DNA from: Cryomorphaceae bacterium
GTDB lineage: Bacteria > Bacteroidota > Bacteroidia > Flavobacteriales > Schleiferiaceae
Reading direction: 5' to 3'
Length of the DNA: 35,367 nucleotides
Assembly (NCBI GenBank): GCA_013205365.1
Contig: JABMNC010000070.1
Coordinates: forward strand, 1 to 35,367
A program made the position numbers and the translations under genes. The notes under the pieces were generated by a model, which saw only the letters and a list, made by a program, of their open reading frames with translations, was not told the origin of the DNA and ran no database searches. How positions within the stretch are numbered: position 1 is the first letter of the stretch; each line of letters begins with the position of its first letter. This document shows, piece after piece, positions 15,275-22,862 of the stretch.

Positions 15275-16560
15275 TTTCGAGCCTAGTCTTTGTTGCGCTG
15301 CTCGCTGCGGGCATAACAGGTTTTACCCTTCAGGTGCGTCGACTGCGCCGAGGTTTGGCCCTTGCTCGCCCGTCGGGTCGCCACGACCGCCGCAAGGAGC
15401 GCTGGGCAATTATGACCAGGGTGGCCATGGGTCAAAGCCAAATGGAACCCCGCCGGTTGGCTGCCCTAATGCACTTCATTGTGTACGTAGGCTTTGTATT
15501 GATCAATATCGAAGTCCTCGAAATCATCTTGGACGGAATCCTGGGAACCCACCGCCTGTTTCGGGCTCCGCTTGGCGGACTCTACGACGTCCTCATGAGC
15601 TTTTTTGAGGTACTGGGTGCCTTGGTAATTATCGCCATTGTAGTATTCTTGGTTCGTCGGTTGCGGCTTGGGCCCAAGCGCTTGAACCACCCCGACCTAA
15701 CGGGATGGCCCCAGAAAGATGCCCTGAATATTTTGGTCATTGAAGTCGTTCTGATGCTAGCCCTCCTGCTCATGAATGCATCAGAATTCGCTGCAGTTAA
15801 TCAAGGATTAAACTCCGCAAACCAACAAACTCCCTGGCTTATTAGTGGCCTTTTTCAGCCCCTTTTTGAGGGTTGGAGGGTTTCGAACCTCGAGGTTTTT
15901 ACCCAGAGCATGTGGTGGCTTCACTTTGTTGGCATTTTGGCTTTTTTAAACTACCTGCCTCGAAGCAAGCACTTTCACATCATCTTGGCCTTCCCCAACG
16001 TTTGGTACAGCAAATTGACTCCGCGCGGACAAATTCCGGCCATGGAGTCCGTGACTACCGAAATCAAGTCCATGCTTGACCCGAGCTTCGTGACAGACCC
16101 CAACGCAGCTCCGCCTGCACGGTTTGGAGCCAAGGACGTTCATGATCTGCACTTTGCCAACCTGCTGAACGCTTACAGCTGCACCGAGTGCGGGCGGTGC
16201 ACCAGCGAATGCCCCGCAAACCAAACGGGCAAGAAACTCTCCCCTCGCCGCATCATGATGGCCACCCGCGACCGCGTTGAAGAGGTCTTGACTGGGGGCC
16301 AAGGAGCCGAAACCAGGAGCCTGCTCGACGATTGGATTTCGCGCGAAGAGCTCTGGGCCTGTACCACCTGCAATGCCTGTGTCGAAGCCTGCCCCTTGAA
16401 CATTGACCCCATGGACATCATCATGCAAATGCGCCAGTACCTCGTCATGGAGGAGTCCGCAGCCCCTTCGACGGTCAACGTCGCAATGGGCAACATCGAA
16501 AACAACGCAGCTCCCTGGGCCTACCCCCAAGCAGACCGCGGCAACTGGATTAATTCATGA
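15271..16560 (+). CDS. membrane-bound (Fe-S)-binding oxidoreductase subunit, HdrC/HdrD-like
   Basis: A 429-aa protein with about five hydrophobic segments in the first 250 residues (for example LVFVALLAAGITGF, LMHFIVYVGFVLI, LGALVIIAIVVFLV, IEVVLMLALLLM, WWLHFVGILAFL) and His residues suited to haem b. A cytoplasmic ferredoxin-like part carries two 4Fe-4S motifs, CTECGRCTSECP (Cys304 on) and CTTCNACVEACP (Cys364 on). This fusion resembles a NarI-like membrane unit joined to an HdrC/GlpC-like electron-transfer module. It probably pairs with the CCG-domain protein encoded at 16976. The electron donor is unknown; the menaquinone pool is a reasonable acceptor (inference). ATGA overlaps occur at both ends. 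Confidence 0.85.
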   Translation: MISSLVFVALLAAGITGFTLQVRRLRRGLALARPSGRHDRRKERWAIMTRVAMGQSQMEPRRLAALMHFIVYVGFVLINIEVLEIILDGILGTHRLFRAPLGGLYDVLMSFFEVLGALVIIAIVVFLVRRLRLGPKRLNHPDLTGWPQKDALNILVIEVVLMLALLLMNASEFAAVNQGLNSANQQTPWLISGLFQPLFEGWRVSNLEVFTQSMWWLHFVGILAFLNYLPRSKHFHIILAFPNVWYSKLTPRGQIPAMESVTTEIKSMLDPSFVTDPNAAPPARFGAKDVHDLHFANLLNAYSCTECGRCTSECPANQTGKKLSPRRIMMATRDRVEEVLTGGQGAETRSLLDDWISREELWACTTCNACVEACPLNIDPMDIIMQMRQYLVMEESAAPSTVNVAMGNIENNAAPWAYPQADRGNWINS

Positions 16561-16979
16561 ACCAACTTCAGCAAACTGTCGTTAACGGTGAGGTGGTAAG
16601 CCCCGTGCTGCCAGAGCACATCAAAAACTACCTCATCGACATTGACGGAACCGTTTGCGACGATATTCCTAACGAGGAACCAGAGCGCATGGCGACCGCC
16701 AACGTGTACCCTGACGCGCTTGAAACGATTAAAGCGTGGCATACCGAAGGACACATCATCACCTTTTTCACGAGCCGCACTGAAGAACACCGAGCGGTTA
16801 CCGAGCAATGGCTCGCGGACCATGGATTCCCCTACCACGGGCTGCTTATGGGCAAACCCCGCGGAGGCAACTACCATTGGATTGATAACCATATCGTGAG
16901 GGCCACCCGATACACTGGCACTTTTAGTCCCTTGGTCAAGCGCGCAGCAACGGTTGAAGTATTTAACGACCCACTATGA
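16557..16979 (+). CDS. small HAD-like phosphatase-family protein
   Basis: A 140-aa protein with HAD motif I, YLIDIDGTVCDD (about residues 25-36), and a probable motif II in FFTSRTEE. No canonical motif IV DD pair is obvious; a conserved-looking MGKPRGGNYHWIDNH block, with WIDN in the motif IV region, takes its place. The substrate is unknown; relatives in Bacteroidota are sometimes labelled phosphoheptose isomerase, which the motifs do not support. It sits between two Fe-S protein genes with 4-base ATGA overlaps on both sides, so it is translated with them. Confidence 0.75.
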   Translation: MNQLQQTVVNGEVVSPVLPEHIKNYLIDIDGTVCDDIPNEEPERMATANVYPDALETIKAWHTEGHIITFFTSRTEEHRAVTEQWLADHGFPYHGLLMGKPRGGNYHWIDNHIVRATRYTGTFSPLVKRAATVEVFNDPL

Positions 16980-17761
16980 GTTTGAATGTACCCACCATGG
17001 CCGAGCTGGCCGCCCGAGGTGAAACCGCAGAAGTCCTATTTTGGGTTGGATGCGCCGGGAGCTTTGACGAGCGTGCCAAAAAAGTCACTAAAGCGGTGGC
17101 CAAGTTGCTGAACCAGGCCGGAGTGTCGTTTGCCGTGCTCGGCGCTGAAGAAAGCTGCACCGGCGACCCTGCACGGCGCGCTGGCAACGAGTTTCTATTT
17201 CAGATGCAGGCGCTTCAAAACATCGAAATCCTCAACGGCTACAGCGTGCAGAAAATAGTTGCCGCCTGCCCCCACTGCTTTAACACGCTTAAAAACGAAT
17301 ATCCGCAATTGGGCGGAACCTACGAGGTGTTTCACCACAGCCAATTCATCGAGCAGCTCCTGCGCGACGGGCGATTGCGTGTAGAGGGCGGCAGCTTCAA
17401 GGGCAAGCGAATTGTCTTTCACGACCCTTGCTACCTGGGGCGAGCCAACGGAGAATACGAGGCACCGCGGGTCTTATTAGCACAACTCGACGCCGAAATC
17501 CACGAAATGAAGCGAAGCAAAAAAAACGGCCTCTGCTGCGGAGCCGGCGGCGCACAAATCTTTAAGGAACCCGAGTCTGGTGACGCAGAAATTCACCACG
17601 TGCGGGCCGAAGAAGCCCTAGCAACCGGAGCAGACATTATCGCCGTGGCCTGCCCCTTTTGCAAGCTAATGCTCACCGACGGCGTCACCCACCACGGCAA
17701 AGAAGGCCAGGTTCAGGTCCTCGACATCGCCGAAGCCATCGCCACCGCAAACGACCTTTAG
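16976..17761 (+). CDS. (Fe-S)-binding protein with two CCG domains, HdrB/GlpC/LutA-like
   Basis: A 261-aa cytoplasmic protein with two cysteine-rich CCG domains. The first holds WVGCAGSF, EESCTGD and AACPHCFNTLKNEYP (Cys98 region). The second holds FHDPCYLGR, GLCCGAGGA and AVACPFCKLML. In HdrB such domains bind the non-cubane Fe-S clusters that handle disulfides; in LutA/GlpC they transfer electrons. With the membrane Fe-S protein at 15271 it looks like a two-subunit oxidoreductase, with the substrate unknown. The start ATG overlaps the HAD gene stop as ATGA. Confidence 0.88.
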   Translation: MSLNVPTMAELAARGETAEVLFWVGCAGSFDERAKKVTKAVAKLLNQAGVSFAVLGAEESCTGDPARRAGNEFLFQMQALQNIEILNGYSVQKIVAACPHCFNTLKNEYPQLGGTYEVFHHSQFIEQLLRDGRLRVEGGSFKGKRIVFHDPCYLGRANGEYEAPRVLLAQLDAEIHEMKRSKKNGLCCGAGGAQIFKEPESGDAEIHHVRAEEALATGADIIAVACPFCKLMLTDGVTHHGKEGQVQVLDIAEAIATANDL

Positions 17762-17764
17762 GCC

Positions 17765-18226
17765 ATGCCGCTAGTCGACTGGAACGAACTCCCTTCGGAA
17801 TCGCGCTTTTGGTGCTTCGTGGCCGACCGCCCATGGACGGCCGACGAAGAGCTGCAGCTGCGTGAGGGGCTTCAATCACTTTGCCACGCTTGGGGCGCCC
17901 ACGGTGCCCCAGTGTTTGCTGGATTCCAGCTCGTCGAACAGCGCGTAGTGGCCCTAGCCGCCGACGAAGCCCGTACCGCCGCCAGCGGGTGCAGCATCGA
18001 CAGCCGAATGGCTGCACTGCGCGCATTGGGAGACCAATTTGGCATCGACTGGCTTGGACGAATGCACGTTTATGCCGACCAAGGATCAGGCTGGGAACGC
18101 CTTAGGCTCCAAGAGGCTCGCCAGCTACAAGGAGGACGCTTTCTCGACAGCGTGGCCCAGACTAAAGGCGCATGGCAGCCCATTAGGGAAGTTATGGGCA
18201 GCTGGCTCCAAGCCAGAAACCAGTAA
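17765..18226 (+). CDS. conserved Bacteroidota protein of unknown function
   Basis: A 153-aa soluble protein with no signal peptide or membrane segment. Members of this family are often labelled ABC transporter ATPase, but no Walker A, signature or Walker B motif is present, so that name is unsupported. A stretch ALAADEARTAASGCSIDS, with a Gly-Cys-Ser-Ile-Asp core, looks conserved, as does the acidic and aromatic N-terminus (RPWTADEELQL). It starts 3 bases after the CCG-domain gene and appears to be the last gene of the amidase operon. I do not recognise a function. Confidence 0.75.
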   Translation: MPLVDWNELPSESRFWCFVADRPWTADEELQLREGLQSLCHAWGAHGAPVFAGFQLVEQRVVALAADEARTAASGCSIDSRMAALRALGDQFGIDWLGRMHVYADQGSGWERLRLQEARQLQGGRFLDSVAQTKGAWQPIREVMGSWLQARNQ

Positions 18227-18237
18227 CTCGTTACTAG

Positions 18238-18672
18238 CTACTTGCTTTGCAAATAGGCCTTAGTGGCTTCTTGCTCAATCTTATGGGTGAACGGAACCTT
18301 CATGAGTTTCGACTTGGTAACCCAAACCGGTCGTTCGCCGTCGTTCTCTGGAACCTCCACCTCGGCAGAGGTTGCAAAGTCCAAGGGGCCCAAGGCGGTC
18401 ACTCGGTAGAAAAAACTAAAGACTTGGTACTGCGAATCAAAGGCCGAAATGACGGGGAACTCGTTAAAGAAAACCAGGTCGCCAATGCTTATCTCGAGCC
18501 CTAGCTCTTCTTGAAACTCACGTGCAAGAGCCTCTCGAAGGCCCTCACCCCACTCTACTCCGCCGCCAGGGTACTTAACGAGGGGCATTCCCCTGAAGCG
18601 TTCCGCACTGACCAAGACTCTTCCTTGATCATCCTCAAGAAATCCATAGACCCTTAGGGTGCGCAAGCTCAT
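18238..18672 (-). CDS. NUDIX hydrolase
   Basis: A 144-aa pyrophosphohydrolase of the NUDIX superfamily, acting on a nucleoside diphosphate linked to some other group. The Nudix box is visible as GGGVEWGEGLREA followed by REFQEELGLEI, with the Mg-binding REFQEE glutamates. The substrate cannot be read from sequence. I use ATG 18672; a GTG two codons upstream (18678) is also possible. It lies 36 bases downstream of the haem-c lipoprotein gene on the same strand and may be read through from it. Confidence 0.88.
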   Translation of the reverse strand: MSLRTLRVYGFLEDDQGRVLVSAERFRGMPLVKYPGGGVEWGEGLREALAREFQEELGLEISIGDLVFFNEFPVISAFDSQYQVFSFFYRVTALGPLDFATSAEVEVPENDGERPVWVTKSKLMKVPFTHKIEQEATKAYLQSK

Positions 18673-18708
18673 CGACACCTATAATTTTGAAGCACAATGA
18701 CGGCGTGC

Positions 18709-19167
18709 TTAAGAAGCGAGAGTGGCAGCCTTGATGCCGCCAATGCGCTCGAGCGGCCCAGGGCAGTGCTGCTGGTGGCAAGACTCGCAGGTTGAAATTA
18801 CCGCGTTGAAGGCCTCGATTTGGGCCTCCACATCTCCTTGATTTTTAATTGCCTGATAGAGGTTGTCGAGGTTGGCGAGGTAGGCCTCGGCAAAACCCGG
18901 GAAGCTCTCTTTAATGTCTTCAGGTTTGGTAGGCTGGTCGGTCTTAATGGACTCGTGAGCCATCCGCAAGGATTCCACGTCAGCGAGGGTCAGCGTTCCT
19001 TCCTGTGCCTTGATTTTGAGCGCCTCCATGTCGGCAGTCATTGCCTGCATGGTCGCCGCTAGGGCACTGGGCTCGGGCAAGCGCGGATTCCTCTTTGGCG
19101 CACTGGGCTCCTGATTGCAGGACGCCGCGAGGGCAAGAGCCGCGAGGGCAAGGGTTAGCTTAAGCAT
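18709..19167 (-). CDS. cytochrome c-like lipoprotein
   Basis: A 152-aa lipoprotein with signal sequence LKLTLALAALALA and lipobox AASC, so the mature form is probably membrane-anchored on the periplasmic side or at the surface. After a Pro-rich linker comes a helical domain with a single haem-c attachment motif CESCH near the C-terminus (about residues 130-134), followed by QQHCPGPLERIGG. A four-helix fold with a C-terminal CxxCH is the layout of cytochrome c' and c556. It starts 10 bases after the stop of the DUF4920 lipoprotein gene, so the two are probably made together. Confidence 0.8.
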   Translation of the reverse strand: MLKLTLALAALALAASCNQEPSAPKRNPRLPEPSALAATMQAMTADMEALKIKAQEGTLTLADVESLRMAHESIKTDQPTKPEDIKESFPGFAEAYLANLDNLYQAIKNQGDVEAQIEAFNAVISTCESCHQQHCPGPLERIGGIKAATLAS

Positions 19168-19177
19168 GGGTCTCCAA

Positions 19178-19693
19178 CTATTTTGCTTCGGATTCCTCTA
19201 CCTTATCGGTAGTCGCTTCTTTTTGAGGAAGTGCTACGCCAGAGGCCGTGATGGTCAGACGTACCTCAGGCTTGGTAATCGCAGCGACCACACTGTCTGG
19301 TTCGTTGGCGTCGCGAGCCTGCTCCTGCAGCCACTCTACGCTTAACTCCTTTTTTTGAACGGAACCCGCAATGCGTGCAAGCTCTCCGCTGGCATCCATG
19401 GGAACAAAAAATGCGTAGTCTTTGAACCGGACCAATCCGGTGACGTTGGAGTCAAGCGCAACCTCCATCCAGCAGCCTTTAGTCTGGCAAACGGCCTGAA
19501 TGGGAGCCTCAAAGGTGACCCAAACGGAGTCGCTGGACTCCAGTGCTTCAAGAACCTGGGCGCCCGTGAGCACCTCGCTGGCAATGAGGCTTGAATCGCC
19601 AAAGTAATCAAAAACAACAGCCTCTTCGGTGGGGCTTTGGGTACAGGATGCCATTAGGATGCTGGCAGCTAAGAAGGTAGAGTAGGTTCTCAT
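19178..19693 (-). CDS. DUF4920 family lipoprotein
   Basis: A 171-aa lipoprotein (MRTYSTFLAASILMASCTQS, lipobox LMASC). The core contains AVCQTKGCWMEV, whose paired cysteines (CxxxxC) and Trp are the hallmark of this family, followed by VRFKDYAFFVPMDASGE. The family's function is not established; the Cys pair beside a haem-c lipoprotein suggests metal or redox work in the periplasm (inference). The start at ATG 19693 gives a perfect lipoprotein signal; upstream residues are dropped. A TATTTTTG box lies 18 bases upstream, interleaved with the ilvE promoter. Confidence 0.82.
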   Translation of the reverse strand: MRTYSTFLAASILMASCTQSPTEEAVVFDYFGDSSLIASEVLTGAQVLEALESSDSVWVTFEAPIQAVCQTKGCWMEVALDSNVTGLVRFKDYAFFVPMDASGELARIAGSVQKKELSVEWLQEQARDANEPDSVVAAITKPEVRLTITASGVALPQKEATTDKVEESEAK

Positions 19694-19711
19694 TATAGGG
19701 TTATAAGAATG

Positions 19712-19719
19712 CAAAAATA
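19712..19719 (-). promoter_or_regulatory. candidate -7 element of the DUF4920 operon
   Basis: Minus strand TATTTTTG, an exact TAnnTTTG match, 18 bases before the DUF4920 ATG and only 2 bases from the opposing ilvE box. Confidence 0.5.
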
Positions 19720-19721
19720 CG

Positions 19722-19729
19722 TACCTTTG
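19722..19729 (+). promoter_or_regulatory. candidate -7 element of ilvE
   Basis: TACCTTTG, an exact consensus match, 45 bases before the ilvE ATG at 19775. It gives a leader of about 40 bases, one of the longer ones in this window. Confidence 0.55.
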
Positions 19730-19774
19730 CACTGCTTTGGCGCGGACGTCAAGCCACAACCCAATCTTGCCTCA

Positions 19775-20827
19775 ATGAAGATTATCCGCACCACCCAATC
19801 CCGCATTAGTGAAGTTGACTTTGCCAACCTCGAATTCGGTACGGGCCTTTCTGACCACACCTTTCTCAGTGAATACTCCAACGGCAACTGGGATGAGGGT
19901 CGTGTTGAACCTTATGGTCCACTAAAGCAGGGCCTTGCACTGCATGCACTGCACTACGGTCAAGCTGTTTTTGAAGGCCAAAAGGCCTACCGCCAAGTCG
20001 ACGGAGGCATAGCCGTATTTCGTCCGCGCGACAACGCGAAGCGACTTAACCGCAGTGGTGCGCGAATGATGATTCCGGAACTGCCCGAAGAACTCTTCAT
20101 GAACGGTCTTGATGCCCTTATCGCGGTCGACCAAAACTGGGTGCCTTATGGCGACAACCAATCGCTCTACCTGCGTCCTTTTTTGTTTGGCAGCAGTGAA
20201 TTTATTACGGCTCGCCCCTCCGAAGACTACACCTTCGGTATCGTAACCAGCCCGTCAGGAGAGCTTTACACCAAACCCGTTAGAGTTAAAGTCGAACGTC
20301 AGTTTACCCGCGCCACCGAGGGCGGAGTGGGATTCGCAAAGGCCGCAGGCAACTACGGAGGGGCTTTTTTAGCCACCCGAGAGGCCGTACAGCAAGGCTA
20401 CCAGCAGGTTCTTTGGACCGACCACCACAACCACGAGTACTTCGAAGAGGCCGGAACCATGAACGTCGCCTTCGTTGTTCGCGGAACCCTTGTTACCCCG
20501 GCCTTAAGCGACCGGATTTTGGCGGGTATTACTCGTGACTCCATTTTGACCCTTTGCAAGGACTGGGGTATTCCCGTGGAGGAACGCCCAATTACGGTAA
20601 CAGAAATTATCGATGCTTCCCTGTCAGGAGAGCTCCAGGAGGCTTTTGGAATGGGAACTGCTGCGGTGGTGAGCCCCATTGAGGCCTTTGGAATGGATGA
20701 TAAACTCTATTCGGTGCCGGTTCCCGAGGACGGAATTGCAGCCCGCATGCGCGCCGCACTTAGCGACATTCGATACGGACGGCTTGAGGATAGCCACGGC
20801 TGGATGCACCGCGTAGCCCTGCGCTGA
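19775..20827 (+). CDS. ilvE: branched-chain amino acid aminotransferase
   Basis: A fold-type IV PLP enzyme that transfers the amino group between glutamate and the 2-oxo acids of Leu, Ile and Val. The 350-aa length fits the longer (BCAT II-like) form. Visible motifs are LHYGQAVFEGQKAY, RPRDNAKRLNRS, YLRPFLFG, the PLP-lysine context GVGFAKAAGNYGGAF, and EEAGTMNVAFV with the cofactor-binding Glu. The start at 19775 is chosen because homology begins there (MKIIRTTQSRISEVD); upstream in-frame residues lie in the leader. It runs convergent with the unknown gene at 20831, leaving 3 bases between stops. Confidence 0.94.
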   Translation: MKIIRTTQSRISEVDFANLEFGTGLSDHTFLSEYSNGNWDEGRVEPYGPLKQGLALHALHYGQAVFEGQKAYRQVDGGIAVFRPRDNAKRLNRSGARMMIPELPEELFMNGLDALIAVDQNWVPYGDNQSLYLRPFLFGSSEFITARPSEDYTFGIVTSPSGELYTKPVRVKVERQFTRATEGGVGFAKAAGNYGGAFLATREAVQQGYQQVLWTDHHNHEYFEEAGTMNVAFVVRGTLVTPALSDRILAGITRDSILTLCKDWGIPVEERPITVTEIIDASLSGELQEAFGMGTAAVVSPIEAFGMDDKLYSVPVPEDGIAARMRAALSDIRYGRLEDSHGWMHRVALR

Positions 20828-20830
20828 TAG

Positions 20831-21409
20831 CTACATTCCAAGGCGCTTCTGCACCATTATTTCTACCGCCTGGCAGAGGCTCAGGGGGTCTTTAACTCGC
20901 CATGTACTTAGGCGAAACCGCTCCCCCGACCAAAGGTATCGGCTGATTCTTGCCTGCGCCAGCTCCTCAAAAACGTGCTGGCGAAAGTTGAGCCCGACCA
21001 CCCAACCGCCCTCTTCTTCAACCTCCTCGGCCCACTCTGCATAATATTCCTCGCTGCCGGCGTGCAGGTTGAGAAGGTTGTCTCCGATGAGCACAAAGCG
21101 CTGAATGCCCTCTAGGAGCATGGGGTCGATTACCCTCCTTTTGACCTCCATAATGTCGTTGTGAAGGGCATCGTTCCATTCGCCGATGAGCTCAATTATG
21201 GCGCAGCCCTCGGCGTAATCCACAAATAAAACCTTCATAAAAAGCGTTTCGCATCCGATGTCGTCCCATTCGGGGTTGATGACGTAGTCGTACATCTGGT
21301 GGTAGATTCCGTTTGAAGGTGCGCCCTGGTTCAAAAAAAATGGACTGCGCGAATCTTCGGATGCGATGTATCGGCTGCGCCAGGCACTATGGGGCTGAAT
21401 GGAATGCAT
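20831..21409 (-). CDS. conserved hypothetical protein
   Basis: A 192-aa soluble protein that I do not recognise. It is acidic, with MKVLFVDYAEGCAIIELIGEWND near residue 60 and a run of acidic residues (YYAEWAEEVEEEGGWVVG) near 130. No signal peptide, membrane segment or catalytic motif is evident. It is transcribed alone, divergent from the TIGR01777 gene and convergent with ilvE. The ATG at 21409 is the first good start. Confidence 0.65.
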   Translation of the reverse strand: MHSIQPHSAWRSRYIASEDSRSPFFLNQGAPSNGIYHQMYDYVINPEWDDIGCETLFMKVLFVDYAEGCAIIELIGEWNDALHNDIMEVKRRVIDPMLLEGIQRFVLIGDNLLNLHAGSEEYYAEWAEEVEEEGGWVVGLNFRQHVFEELAQARISRYLWSGERFRLSTWRVKDPLSLCQAVEIMVQKRLGM

Positions 21410-21450
21410 TGTAGTTGCGAACTGAGGCGCTAAGTTCGTGTTTAGAAACT

Positions 21451-22338
21451 ATGATTTACTGCATCACCGGAGGAACCGGTCTCGTTGGCCGCGCCGTCAA
21501 GCAAGCCCTTATCGATCAAGGACATACTGTAAGGATTCTCAGTCGCAATCCCCGTCGTGAGGGTGAGTATTCCTGGGATCCTTCGCAGCAAACGTTGGAT
21601 CCGGCCGCCTTGGATGGGGCTCATGGCATTGTTCATCTGGCCGGAGCTTCGGTCTCGTCCCGATGGACGGCAAGCCATAAAAGGGCCATAATGAATAGCC
21701 GAATTCAGGGTGCTCAAACCCTTTACGGCGGCATAGAAGCCATGGCGACCCGACCCGAAGTATTTGTTGGAGCTTCGGCTGTGGGTATATACCCGAGCAG
21801 CCTCGACCGAGTGTACACCGAGCTCGACGGAGGCGCCAGGGGTTTTCTGGGCGACGTAGTTCGGGAGTGGGAGGCGCAGTCCGACCGCTTTGAATCCCTC
21901 GGGATTCGTGTGGCTAAAGTCCGCATTGGAATTGTCTTAGGCCGCAATAACGGCATTCTGAAGATGCTGCTGCCGATTTTTAGGCTTGGTTTGGGCAGCG
22001 CCCTGGGCAATGGCAAGCAGTGGTTGCCCTGGATTCACGTTGACGACCTCGCTGCCATGATTGCTCGACTGGCGACCGACCCCACGCTTCAAGGCACCTG
22101 GAACGGTACTGGACCAGAATCTGCCACCAATCGTGACTTTAGTACTGCCCTTGCCCAGGCAGTGAAGCGTCCATTATGGTTGCCCGCGCCGCCGGTATGG
22201 ATCCTCAAGCTAGTTTTGGGAGAAATGGCACAAATTGCTATTATGAGCACCCATTGTTCGGCGCAAAAATGGAATACCATCGGATTCAAGTACCGATTCA
22301 GCACTCTATCTGCTGCCTTTAAGGACCTCCTGGATTAG
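21451..22338 (+). CDS. TIGR01777 family NAD-dependent epimerase-like protein
   Basis: A 295-aa short-chain dehydrogenase/reductase of the extended type. The Rossmann motif ITGGTGLVG is at the N-terminus (residues 5-13), then HLAGASVSS, ASAVGIYPSS in the active-site region and WLPWIHVDDLA, characteristic of the TIGR01777/YfcH group. The substrate is unknown. The start at 21451 puts the Rossmann strand right at the N-terminus; an in-frame extension to 21415 adds no homology. A weak TAAGTTCG box lies 12 bases upstream. It is followed after 14 bases by the PH-like membrane gene, which has its own promoter box. Confidence 0.88.
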   Translation: MIYCITGGTGLVGRAVKQALIDQGHTVRILSRNPRREGEYSWDPSQQTLDPAALDGAHGIVHLAGASVSSRWTASHKRAIMNSRIQGAQTLYGGIEAMATRPEVFVGASAVGIYPSSLDRVYTELDGGARGFLGDVVREWEAQSDRFESLGIRVAKVRIGIVLGRNNGILKMLLPIFRLGLGSALGNGKQWLPWIHVDDLAAMIARLATDPTLQGTWNGTGPESATNRDFSTALAQAVKRPLWLPAPPVWILKLVLGEMAQIAIMSTHCSAQKWNTIGFKYRFSTLSAAFKDLLD

Positions 22339-22346
22339 TATATTTG
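22339..22346 (+). promoter_or_regulatory. candidate -7 element of the PH-like gene
   Basis: TATATTTG, an exact consensus match that begins at the stop codon of the preceding gene and ends 6 bases before ATG 22353. Confidence 0.5.
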
Positions 22347-22352
22347 GCGGAG

Positions 22353-22862
22353 ATGTACCGCGACGAATTCCGCATTCCGAAAGGCTTTTTATGGGTAATC
22401 GGAATAACCACCTTTACCTCAACGGTTATGATGGTAGCCGTCTCGAGCAAGACGGGCTGGAGCGCCGAAGTAGCTTGGGCCATAGCCGCAACCCTAGGCA
22501 TTCAGGTTTTTACCGGCTGGCTAATTATGAGGCCCTGCCGCATAGAGGCAAACGCCGACGGTCTAAGCATCCGATACCGTCCTTTCAATGTCGGACCTAA
22601 GAAGGTACCATGGTCTCAAGTGCTTCGAATTTACCATGCTAAGGTGGACCCCATGGGTGACTATATGGGCTATGGAGTGCGCATTAAGGGCTGGAAGCGC
22701 GAGGGGCGCGTTATTGCATATGCCTTTGAAGAAGGCATGTACGCCTTTTTCGTTAGACAGAATGCGCCTACCGTAGCCTTTCAAATCACAAAATCCGAGG
22801 AATGGAATACAGTTTTGGACGCACTCGAGCAGCGCGGAATCTCCGTCGAACGGATACCCTAG
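22353..22862 (+). CDS. small membrane protein with PH-like C-terminal domain
   Basis: A 169-aa protein with two predicted membrane helices near the N-terminus (FLWVIGITTFTSTVMMVAV and VAWAIAATLGIQVFTGWLI) and a soluble beta-rich tail (IEANADGLSIRYRPFNVGPKK is split by family spacing; YGVRIKGWKREGRVIAYAF) resembling bacterial PH domains of the YdbT/DUF type. Function unknown. The start is ATG 22353; a TTG at 22344 lies inside the promoter box and is unlikely. Its TAG stop and that of the convergent ABC exporter share the palindrome CTAG at 22859-22862. Confidence 0.7.
   Translation: MYRDEFRIPKGFLWVIGITTFTSTVMMVAVSSKTGWSAEVAWAIAATLGIQVFTGWLIMRPCRIEANADGLSIRYRPFNVGPKKVPWSQVLRIYHAKVDPMGDYMGYGVRIKGWKREGRVIAYAFEEGMYAFFVRQNAPTVAFQITKSEEWNTVLDALEQRGISVERIP

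Noticed and set aside
17765..18226. ABC transporter ATPase label
   Set aside because: No Walker or signature motifs are present.
18682..18689. TAATTTTG on the plus strand
   Set aside because: Matches the -7 consensus but no plus-strand gene follows; only an antisense RNA could justify it.
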